A stretch of DNA of 64,000 bases from Cliona cf. orientalis (Eukaryota; Porifera; Demospongiae; Clionaida; Clionaidae): positions 2,418,001 through 2,482,000 of the forward strand of contig OZ005694.1 in NCBI GenBank assembly GCA_963930775.1, given 5' to 3'. Shown here in pieces: positions 46,101 to 58,100 of this stretch (position 1 is the stretch's first letter; each line of letters starts with the position of its first letter). The position numbers and the translations under genes are program-made. The notes below the pieces were generated by a model. That model searched no databases and had not been told where the DNA came from. It saw nothing but the letters and a program-made list of their open reading frames with translations.

Positions 46101-49100
46101 GAAATTTATGGATAAAAATCATGACCACATAATTTAATTAATAATATTATTATAAGAGTTGATGGACAAAAATCATTTTGTACAAAGAGGTGAAGTAAAG
46201 TTACATAAGATCAGGGGAGGCGGAACAGGGGGGGCAGGGGGGGCAATCGCCTCCCCCCCCCAAAGCTATGATCAATAGGCCTTGCCCCCCCAAACTGGAT
46301 GGCTATAGTTAGACCTACATTATTATGATGATGCATGTACACTGTATTTCTAGCAACTCACCTACTATCATCGATTCAAGTTCATTGAACCAAAATTCTA
46401 ATTTATGTAATAGTCATGAAAACTAGCTATCTTCGAGCTCTATGTACTGAACTATACTAAATATATGACATTTGTTATAAAACTTGTGGGTGCCTGACTG
46501 CCCCCCAAACTGACCTACCCTCAGCCGCCCCTGAAGATGCAGCATATAAAAAATATTTGATCTGATATCTTGCTCATGTTGTTAGGAATGTCATTAAGTA
46601 TTTTGTAATGTTTAATTCTACCAATTGCTCTCTCAACATGTATTCTTAAGGCTGTTGCATCTATTATACATCGAGTTGTCGGATAATAAGCTTTAAATAA
46701 TTGAGGCTTATAATGATTTACTTGCTGTCTAGATGGCCATATATTCAAATCCTTAAATTTACAATAATTCAAGTAATGATAATTCTTGACACAGTTGATT
46801 GAGATACCTTAAACCAAAAAGCAAGGTCTGTTTCCATGATACCACCGAACCACAGCGTCATCGTCCGCAATATCCTCGATGCAAAAGTGTGATGAACGTG
46901 TTTGTGTGCTTACATCAAGTGTAAATGGAGATAAGGCTACAAAAGATTCCATAAGTGGTGTTAGTTGTGTAGAAGGTATGTCTGGTGACAGTGCAAAGTA
47001 TGTAAGATCATGATACACAATATCAGTGGGAGAAAGTTGCACAAGTGTAGGTGTAGACATGGATGTAGAAGTGGTTGCTGATCACTTTTACCAGGGAAAT
47101 ACGTGGGGTAGCTACAGAATCCTTGTTTTTAAATCCGTCAATGAAGTGTTGGCTGCATATCCTGCTATGAAGACTAATTTCAGATAATCTACGTCCTATA
47201 AGTGATAACCAGGTTTGAAGAAGCTTCTTAGCTTTTGGTGGAGCATTCTAGTTTCTAGTTTATTTGATAATATGTTTGCACATTCTGGAACAATACAACT
47301 GTGCAACATGCCTGTGGAAATACAAGTGTGTAATGAAGCATGCTGCTACTCCACAGGAATGCAATGTGGTTTCCTGGTTCCTGGAATCCTGATAAGCCCC
47401 GCCTAACCACCTTTACCACATACAAGCAATGCAACTGACATCACTAGAACTTGCGTAGCTGCAAACAGCCAGAAAGGGGCCTTTTTGTAGAACTGGTGGA
47501 TCCAAACATACCGACTGGGCTTAAATTTGGCCAGCCACGGAACTACCCTCAGTAAAACTCGGATTTCTCCCGGTAGGAATGAGAGCTAAAATCAGAATCA
47601 TGCTGTCTTAGCTATTCACTTTAGAGTAGTTCTTTGCAGCTTTGTACCCAGAGAATTACAGTCTGTAGTAGCAGCTATTTTTGGGTGGTATGAAAATGTA
47701 TAAGTGTTTGGGCTGTATACAGCTGTAGCAGGCGCAGTACCCCTGGCGTGCGTGTGCGTTAATTACAATCACTTTTTCTGCATAAGGTCCATTCCCCACA
47801 TAGAGCTAATGCATAAATTTGAAATACCTTATTTTGAACATGCACAAGGTCTAGTATACGGACATGCACATATAGATTATGGAACATAGATCACGTGGGC
47901 ACCACATGGCTGCAGCTGAGTGCAGCTGTACTAGGCAGAAGTAGCTATATCCAGGGGCGTAGCCAGGGGGAGCACAGGGGGCATTCCCCCCCCTGCCCCA
48001 CTTTTTTCCAGAGTCATTTAATATTTATCACTTCTTACCAGCACCAAGTTGTTACAGTAGTCTTCAGAGTCAAAAATGATCACAGAAAGGCTGACTATGA
48101 AGCTATCTGTAAACAAATTTTCGAGCTATGCCTCGATCGAGCGGTCTCTTGTCTCGAATCTTGAGCGTTTGATGAGTTCAAAGGGCAGAAAACAGAGCGC
48201 GTGATTTAATTAATGGGTGTGGGTTCCGGTCTAAAATTTTTCGCGTGCTTAACGCGCCATCTTGCCCCTTCTTTTCTAAAATCCTGGCTATGCCCCTGAT
48301 ATCTATGTAGCAGTATCAGGCTCTAAACTGTTAGAAGAAAGCTAGAAATAGTAGATAGAGTGGACAGTCTGCCTTCATAGAAGAAAAAAAAGGTTGTTGC
48401 ATCCGAGCTTATAATTATGTGTGGTAGCTATTATCCCTTTAATTCAAAATTATCATTCATATGAGCAAAATTCGAATTAAGTGGATATTATTGTAATTCA
48501 AATTTTCCTTTAATTCAAATTATTTGGATGGATTTTAAATTCGAATTAAGTGGACTGCACTGTATTAGCGTAATGTGCCAATTACCGACAGGTATCAACT
48601 ATCGGAAATACGGGTATCGATTATCGACATAGGGCCTTAGTACAGGCAGTGGGCGTGGCTCGTTTAATAATAACTTCGCGTGGTCGATCGCGACTCGCTT
48701 CTGAGCTTCAGGCTGGATTTTTGAAGGTAAGTTTTGCTTCATTTGTGATAAGATGACCCTTACGGTGTCTTACTTTCGCAATACAGGGGCAAAGACGCGA
48801 TGGTGCCGTTCCCTAGGCGCTTCTGCCAAGATTGAAAAACGATAAAGATCGAACAAGCTCACCTATCAACATGAAATTGTCTCAGTAGTTAGAGCTCATG
48901 ATTATGTACCTGCTAGTATTTTTTATATAATTTTCTTACTCTTGGATTGCATGCACTGTGATGACAAAGCTCCAAGTGACGATAATTGATTGTATTGAAA
49001 GTATACGGTGTGCCGATAATACGTACCGACTGTTGATAACTGGCATTCGCAATTATAAGCTAAAATTGCCATTGCTGACGTATTTTGATAGGCAGCCCCC

Positions 49101-52100
49101 CGAGACTTTAGGTACTTGTAGCCCTGGCGACCCCTACCTTTTGGTCCAAGTTCGAAGTTCAGACGATGTTCCTAAGCGACAGCACACGCGGGAGAAAACC
49201 GTATGTCGATAATTGGCACTTTACGCTATTGTATTGGTGTAGCGGGAGGGCGCGCCCAGAAGAAGTAGGACATGATCACGCTTGTTAATTAGACCAGTAT
49301 AATTTTATTCATTGTTTCCTGTCACCTGCCCATTTGCTTATTAAATTTTGTAGAAATTCATTATGTATTGCTATAGCAAGCCAGCTAGTTGTATTTCTCG
49401 TAAACAATAGGAAGTGGGGCAAGGTTTAGTGGTTAAATAATGATATTCATACATAGCTAATGAATAATGAATAATGATCGCTGCCTGCATGCTTTCCAGG
49501 CATACCTAAGAGAGGACAGGAAACAAGCATTGAAGTTACAGTGGCCTTAACCAGTATGTGTCTGTCAAGCCATTTTTATGCAGGGTATGGTGGACTAAAC
49601 TTTATATGTGGCAGTCACAGGTAGAAAACGTACATTATTCCTATCACTTTTTGACCACCCTTTTTGACTTTGCAATATTATAACTCCATCATTTAGTGTC
49701 CCAGAAAGCGTAAAATTGATTTTCAGTAACTCCTATCTATGCGCTAAGAGTGTACCAAATTTGGGCTTGAGATTACAAAGTATAGTAGCAGGAGACCTGA
49801 TTTAATTAAGCTAATTAAAAACGGAATAATGTACGTTTTCTACCTGTGACTGCCACATATATATATGCTCACTCTGAACAGTAGGGATTTATTTTATCCC
49901 TCGTGCAAATAATTTAGGGTAGGGTCTCTGGAATAATATGTAGCAAGCAGTATGCTAATGCATTGAATGAATCATACAAGATGGGTGGATGAAATACTAA
50001 GGTATGGTGGTTGCTGGCTGGACAGGAATATTGATCACCAAAGAATGAGTGAGGACAGTTGATCTGTGACCATTTCCCATCCAATCCACTGCCCCTGTGT
50101 GCAGTATTGAGATTATGGAGCGGCCGTAGAGTTGTTCTGTTAATATTATCAGGAGTACATTACCAGGAGTGTGCAACGCACACAATAGTAGTACCATGAA
50201 TCTCATTGACCTCGAGCAACCTCCCATAGTATACTCTGTATAGAAGCTGCCGTGTGCAATGGAGTGCAGACGCTATGATCGATCTTCCGGGTACGAAATT
50301 GGTACTAGACCAGGACCTTTCTTAGACATCTATGCTCTACCATGGATAAAGAACATGGTGGAGAGTGGAAATGGTGCCTTGTATGAACCATGTGCCAACA
50401 GTATGTTCATGAATACATAATTAGCTCATTTTTATAGCCTGAAAGTGCACATTTCTTTGTCTAGCTCCAACGTGCTTTATTCTGTGCAGCGTTTCCAGGC
50501 GGTATTGCTGATCCCACTTTCGATGCCATATTCGAGCATTTTTGTACCCGGAAAACGGGAAAATGTAGTTAAGGAAGCCGAACTTTGACCCCATGTATCT
50601 AGTTAATTAAACACCATTGCCATGGTAATGGATGTTTTTAATAAACTTTGTTCTTCATGCAAACTCAGGGGCGTAGCCAGGATTTTAGAAAAGAAGGGGC
50701 AAGATTGCGCGCGAAGCGCGCGAAATTTTTAGACCGGAAACCACACCCACTAATTAAATCACGCGCTCCATTTTGTGCCCTTTGAACTCATCAAACGTTC
50801 AAGATTCCAGACCAGACACTGCTCGATCATAGATTATATATGGCTCGATCGAGGCATAGCTCGAAAATTTGTTTACAGATAGCTTTATAGTCAGCTTTTC
50901 TGTGATGATTTTTGACTGAAGACTGCTGTAACAACTTGGTGCTGGTATTTATACGGTAAGAAGTGATAAATATTACATGACTCTGGGAAAAAAAGGGGGG
51001 GGGCAAATGCCCCCTGTGCTCCCCCCTGGCTACGCCCCTGAAACTTGTAGATGTGTGTTTGTGTTGCTGTAATTTTGTAATTCTGTTCAGTCTTAATTTT
51101 TGTACCAGCGTGTTTGGCCATTTTGGTGGTGTAGACACCATCTGATCCTGCCTTAACTGTCCTGAGAGACACAACCTTTATGGCTTCATTATTATAGTGG
51201 TTGAATATTAATGATATTCTGTGATGTCAAATCTGGAAAGAGATGATTGCACTAGCTACTACTATGTGGGTTGCACACTCCTAGTAATGTATTGCTATTA
51301 TTATTCATTCATAGTGGACAGTAGCCTCGTACCTAGGCTTTTGAGGAGGAGTAAGGGCCTGGTACACACTGTGTGCATGCAGTAAAAGCTGGAATTCATA
51401 TTAATTTTGTCCGCTTATTGGTCTATAAATGTGAACCCTGACCTCAGAAGTATGCCTAAAAATCGTTTTTATTGGTTAAAGATGCCTGCTGTGACCAATT
51501 TAGTTATAACAAGTGAGCAGTATCGACAGAAGAACAATAAAGCTAAGAGAAAAACGTCTACTCACGTTTAGTCAAGTGTTTTGATGAATAATCGAAAGTG
51601 TTGACACCGAGGTAGTTGTCCAACAGCATCGAAGAGACTTTATCTGATCTCTGAAGCTCAAGAAGGATTGCTTAAAGTCAAATGAGAGCGAAGAAAGTCT
51701 GCCGTATAACATGCTTTAAAGTCCTTAGGCTTCACCATTCGTGCACGTGAGTACAAGTACTAAGACAATACTCCCAGCTAATCGCCTTGTGTGATAGGTG
51801 CCACGCCTCCTGTTCTCTTTCGAGATCAGTGTTTATTTTTTTGAGATACTGGTAAACCCCTGGCTCGTAAATGAGACCGGCGTTTACTTGAGGGAAGCTT
51901 TTATTCATTACAAAATTGGTGGCCAGTTGATGTTGGTGCTGTTGCTAAGTACTGTGCGGTCAACAACAGGCATGATGTCACAAACACCAGCAACAATAAT
52001 ATTGATAGTGGTCATGTTAAGTCCTGCCCAGTGGTGTAGTAGCAGTGGCAGATCCAGAGGGGGTTCGATGGGTTCGGATGAACCCTCTTTCTGACTAGCT

Positions 52101-55100
52101 GTTGAGTACTTAGCCTGTATAGTAGTGTAAAGTCTCGGCTTCATAGAATCCCCCTGCCTTTTAGCTAGCTACAGTACTAAAGCCTCTGTCTTTAGCTCAC
52201 CTACTTGGACGTTTGTAACGGTTTGTTTGGTCGATTTGAAGTCTTGGAGCACGTCACAAGAGCTCGAACACACGATCTCTAGTAAGAAATGGGCATAGTC
52301 AATGAGCAAAGTGGGCATGGCTTTTAAATCGCACACGCTTCGTGCGCATACTGTTAAATGAAGAATCCCCTCTGATAAATCCTGGATCCACCCCTGAGTA
52401 GTGTAAGTTGACCAATTTCCCTAGCCTCATCCCCAGGCTCCCATTGTGCAACATTGAGAACATTTTTAAGTTGACCGATTTCCCTGCTGTACAGCACTGT
52501 CCTCTCTCTCTATGCGGCTGTAGTTGTTGCCTCTCTCTGTGTTTACATTAAAATGGTGTATCAGCATTTGTATACTAACAGGGGCGGATGCAGGATGTTG
52601 TGAAGGGTGGTCTTGTTATTGTGCGTGCTTCATTATCGACCATGCCCACTTTTCGGTTAGCCTTTTCGATTGAGCTTGCCGCTGAATCGTGCAGTTGATA
52701 GAGAGACGACGTATTCTCATAATATTATCAAGAATCACTGGTACAACAATTTTTTCGCATAAAGGCAAGTAGGCTAGAGGTCAGGGGGGCTCAAACGAAC
52801 CAAACAAACTACCCCTGGATCCACCACTGACTAGTTTAACACTCCATTTGATGTATCCCTGATGCTACATAGTGCCTAGGGAGAAAGGGAAGGATTGAAA
52901 CTTCTAGCTATATAATAATATACATTTATACTATGATGAAGCTATACATCAAAGGAAAATTAGCTAGTACAATACCCATGTACTCTAATTAGTCCCCATG
53001 AAGTCCCATACACCCTAGGGTACATCTCATACACCCTAGAATGCTGAACACATTATTGGTTTTACTAAATTATTATTCGACAAAATACACACAGGAAAAA
53101 ATGTGTTTCCTTAAACAGGAACACCTTTCTTTTCTTTAGTAATAGTATTCTAATTTTCAAGAAAATTTTCTTGAAGTGAAATGTAAATTCTGAATGATAC
53201 TTAAACTTAGCAGATAAAATCTTGATAAAAGACAATACCTTTCTCAGAGTTAGTCCAGTGCCTTCTTATGTTTTGAATAAAGTAAACACTCTGCTTACTT
53301 ACAGGAACGAATTGCTGCATAGTAGAAGATTTGCTAACATTTAGCATTCTTTTCTTCCGGAAGATTGTTTTTGAAGCAAATGTGATCTTTCATTAAGAAA
53401 TTGCAATCCTTAAGTTAAGTAAATCCCCAGCTCAAATTAAATTTCTAGTATAATCAGTACTTGGTTTTAGAATCAACACTTCACACTTTCTCACGGGAAA
53501 AAATGTACTTCCTTAAACAGGAACACCTTTCTTTTCTTTAGTAATCGTATTCCAATTTTGAAGAAACTTTTCTTAAAGTGAAATGTAAATTCTGAATGAT
53601 ACTTAAACTTAGCAGATAAAGTCAGTACTTGGTTTTAGAATCAACACTTCATACTTTCTCACAGGAAAAATGTGTTTCCTTAAACAGGTACACCTTTCTT
53701 TTCTTTAGTAATAGTATTCCAATTTTCAAGAAAATTTTCTTAAAGTGAAATGTAAATTCTGAATGATACTTAAACTAAGCAGATAAAGTCAGTACTTGGT
53801 TTTAGAATCAACACTTCATACTTTCTCACAGGAAAAATGTGTTTCCTTAAACAGGAACACCTTTCTTTTTTTAGTAATAGTATTCCAATTTTCAAGAAAA
53901 TTTTCTTAAAGTGAAATGTAAATTCTGAATGATACTTAAACTTAGCAGATAAAATCTTGATAAAAGACAATATCTTTCTCAGAGTTAGTGCAGTGCCTTC
54001 TTATGTTCTGAATGAAGTAAACACTCTGCTTACTTATAGGAACGCATTGCTGCATAGTAGAAGATTTGCTAACATTTAGCATTCTTTTCTTCCGGAAGAT
54101 TGTTTTAGCAAATCCGATCTTTTATTAAGAAGTTGCAATCCTTAAGTTAAGTAAATCCCTAGCTCAAATTAAATTTCTAGTATAATCAGTACTTGGTTTT
54201 AGAATCAACACTTCACACTTTCTTAACTTAAATCATGAGCAATTAGCTAAGGAACTGATATTCTTAGAATATAAGGAAAAAATAGTGAGTCACCCCTTGG
54301 TACAAGAAAGCATGTAGCTACTAGAATTAAGCATTGTGTAAAAGAAAGTTATTTAGATAGCATACCCAATACAAGAGGCCAGTTCTGTATATTAAGAAGA
54401 GGATCTTATCCAAAGAAACATCTATGCTTAGAGACAAAGTATTAGTGTTCCTGATAATATCTTACAGTAAAAAACTTCATTCTGGTTCCAAGTAATTAAT
54501 AACAGGACTTGCATACGTACGTTCAAATGCACTTGACACTTAAATTAAAACAGGTGTAAAGTTCTATAGAGAGTGATAATTAGAAATTATAATCCCATAA
54601 GAAAACAATTTGAGTTCTGGACTGTAAGTTACATAGTAATTATTAATATGCATCTGATGACCACTGGTACTAGTACAAAAATGCATACAAATCGATGCGA
54701 GGCTTAATAAAAACAGTAGATGACTCATGGTCAGTAATTATTGTGCTTAATGGCTCATAAAAAAGGAGGGATGAAGGATGTATAATTCTCACTTGATCCG
54801 TAAGCGTAACTTCGTAAGAACGTAAATGCTGTAGGTAGCATCTGTCAGTAGGGACTGCAGTATTCACAGCTAGGTAGGGTGTTGAGCTATGTTGAAAGAT
54901 ATCCACTATTTTACCAAATTTTGGATGAGCAATCCCATTTAGTTCACTTTTCCCGATCATTAGCCAGCATCCTCGACGATAATCTGTCCCATGAATTTCA
55001 ATCGACAGGCACCTGCATGATTTATGACATCAAAATATGCATGTCATCGTCTATTATAATAATAATACCATGCTGTACATACCTGTAGAGGTTGTTCTCT

Positions 55101-58100
55101 TCCATTCTCAGGCAGGTTCCAAGAATTGCCACAACTTCAGCTTTTATGCCGTGTGGTAAATCACAGGGTGATATCTTTTTTGATCCTACACATTTGATTA
55201 ACATATTATAGACTCGGGTTATTATGAATACACATTTTTCATAAGTACATACTTCCTTGAATTCCTGATAATGAACATTGCTCTAAGCCTTATTGTTAAT
55301 ACCTGTATAGATAACAGCTTCTGAGCTATTGAAACGATGAGAAGAGAGGGCATAAGCTTCATTTTTAGGGTGTACAGTGCATACACCCTAAAAATGAAGA
55401 AAACCACAAGAATGGCCAAATTCTGCCGAATTGTTCAGTTGTTCTTGATTAAGGGCATACTCAGATCGCTGTGTCACACTTCCGTTGTACATGGTAATCA
55501 TGGTTGCAGTTATTGAATGTGAAGTTAGGCACATTAAAACCCCAAGGAAAAGGCATGTTGGGACGACTCGGGTTGACAGAAGCTACTGAAGCCTGGAAAT
55601 GATTGGTAACATCGGAAAGAGCAGTGTTAGTAGTGGCTGGAACTGGTTTTGTTTCGGTACAAGCGAGTGCCCTGCATGCCTTTGCTTGTTGCTCCTTGCT
55701 AGATCGCTCATACACCCTCAAAGCCTCTACACTCTGGTGCCCAGTCTGGATGGTTTCTTCAGGTATACTGCTGTTGTACATACGAGTGGCTCCAGTGACA
55801 CGCAAGCTGTGATTTGTCTTACCACTGATCCCAGCATCATTAAAGATTGTAGTTACCATCGCATCAAGTTTGTTCCAACCAACTGGTGTCACAGAGAACC
55901 AGGGCTTTGAAGGATCAAGAGGTATATATGCTTTTCAGTGGTGTGCAGTATTAGTATCCCTCGGCAGTTTAGATATATTATAAAGATCCAGTAGCCTGAT
56001 GTGGCACCTCTCCTTATTAACCCTCGCCGCAAAGCGTAGGCGGAGGGTTACTGCAATCGTTTGGCGATTTTTGTCCGTCCGTCCGTCCGTTTGTCCTTCC
56101 GTCTGTTTGTCCGTCCGTCCATATGGTAAGGGTCGTCTGAGAGAAAGTACGCATCTGAGGATTACTAAGCATCAAGGAAGAGTGGTCACGTTAAGTCCTG
56201 CCCAGTGGTATAGTAGTGTGCTGCTGTGGTTGCCATTCTGTGCCTTGCTGGTCAGTTGTTAATGCAGTGACAGTGTAAACAGGCAGTGGCTCTCAAGTGC
56301 ATAATTCAGTTTAAATAGTCACAGAGGCTTTCAGTTAAGGTAGCATTAAAGTGCGTGGGCGTGAGCGTCAGGATTGGCTAATTCAATTAGCGAATCGTGA
56401 AGGGGCGTGGCCGAAGAGGCCATACGAGTGCTTTTGGTCGAAGGTGGGCGTGTCTAGAATCGGCCAGGGATGATTATGCGCGTGTAATTAGCGACCGGAA
56501 GTGGCCCCTGAAGAAAACACCGGTAATTGCCCACTTCAAAGCAAGATCAAAGCATTCTTTCTTAACTATTAACCGCAACGACTTAAAAAAAAAGCTTATT
56601 AGGCCTAATTAAGCATGTGGGCGTGTTCCTGGCACTGTGTGGAGTGTGTGCGTGTGCGTTAATGCAGGTTTTATTGCTTCCGATTGGGCGTGGCTTCACG
56701 GGCCAGTGCTTGGACATCGGCGCCTGGGACTTGGCCTCGGCGATAGGTGGGCGTGTCCCGGAAGCGGTGGTGACCTTTGAACCCCGCGAGGAGGCTTTGG
56801 GGGCGTGGCAGGAGGTCAAAGGTGAGGCCATGTCTGTTAATGAGGCACTGTACGGCGGTGCGATCGAGGGGCCTGTACGGCTGGACGGAAGCTGACGATG
56901 GTTTGAAGCGGATGTGGTTTCGATGACGTGTTGTTACTCCGCCCACACAGGAAATGAGGTGAGCTCTTGCGTGGGCGGTGTGGCAGAACGGCCTCCAAGT
57001 GTTTGTGTGTGTTTTGGCCTTGAGGAAGCTGTGTGTTTTAATTGGGATTGATTGTGGGCTTCCGGTGGACATCCGGTGGTTAGTAGGCACTTGATTGAGA
57101 ATGGTGGTCCTTGGGGAACAGGGTGGGGCTGTTTTGGGCGTAGCCTGGCCCCTCCCTTCCGGCTCGGCTTCCGGTCCATGGAGGATATTAAATGAACACT
57201 TCCGGCTCTAGCAGCCACACCCCTGAGACCTGTGCAATTAAAAGGGCGTGGTTACACAACATGCACCTCACTAATGACTTTGATGTGGTTTAGGTGTCAT
57301 ATCCCCCACCTCACGCCCACGCAATTTAATGGTACCTTAATATTATTGTGACATAGGCAGGTGCCTTCCCCCCATGCCTATATCATGCACTGACTCTAAA
57401 GAAAACCAGATGCAGGGTATGTATATGGTAGCTAGTATGTATCTAGTTCAATACTCCTGATATTGAGCAGGCATACATACTGATATGCTACATGTGCATG
57501 AGTCATGCATGCGTGTAGCGGTGAGAGTTCTGCACTCCTGTGCATTCATTAGCTGAAGGCAATGGGTACTGGTAAACAACTTTGTTTTCTTGATGGAGAT
57601 CAGCAACACTACCACGGAAGCACTTTGAGCCACTTTTGATATACTTCTAGTGATCGATCCTCTTCCCTCATCAACTGGGAACGTTTCAGATCCCTGTGTT
57701 CCTTCCCACCTCGTAGAGAAAAATCAATCCCATTCAAATAGAAGACAGCTATTAAAAATAGCTGTAGGGGAATGATCACCAATGATTCCAGATTGCCAAA
57801 TGTGGTTTTCTTCCTGATCAGTAATGGCAGAAGCATGCTTGACTGCAGCTCCCACTTCTTTTTTGTGTAGTTGCTGAAATACACTTTCCATTAATCATGA
57901 AAATTGCGAAAACACACGTCTCTCTCATAATATTATTATCATGGCTAATATCTGCCCACCCCCTTCAAATGTATGTTGCACCTGCACACATTTGCCAACA
58001 TATTGAATAAAACAGTAAATACTACAGCTCTGTAGAGCACATACCCTGCATGCACATTATGCAATCTGTAGATCTACTTTGCATAGCTACATGTCTAAAA

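Larger units (their letters stand above)
43401..48564. mobile_element. ISL2EU-like DNA transposon, degenerate, 5.2 kb
   Basis: TA flanks (43401-43402, 48563-48564). The ends are CAGTGTAGTCTACCTAATTC (left) and CAGTGCAGTCCACTTAATTC (right, complemented). A second, long inverted segment of about 600 bp lies inside the ends (about 43480-44160 against about 47330-47785). It carries a YqaJ-type nuclease remnant (plus) and a DDE transposase remnant (minus), tail to tail. That two-gene content is how I recall ISL2EU elements. At least four MITEs are nested in it (43623, 44742, 46212, 47952), so it is an old insertion. Confidence 0.8.

Noticed and set aside
47215..47406. 63-codon ORF
   Set aside because: Part of the inverted segment of the ISL2EU-like element; mirrored on the other side without coding constraint.
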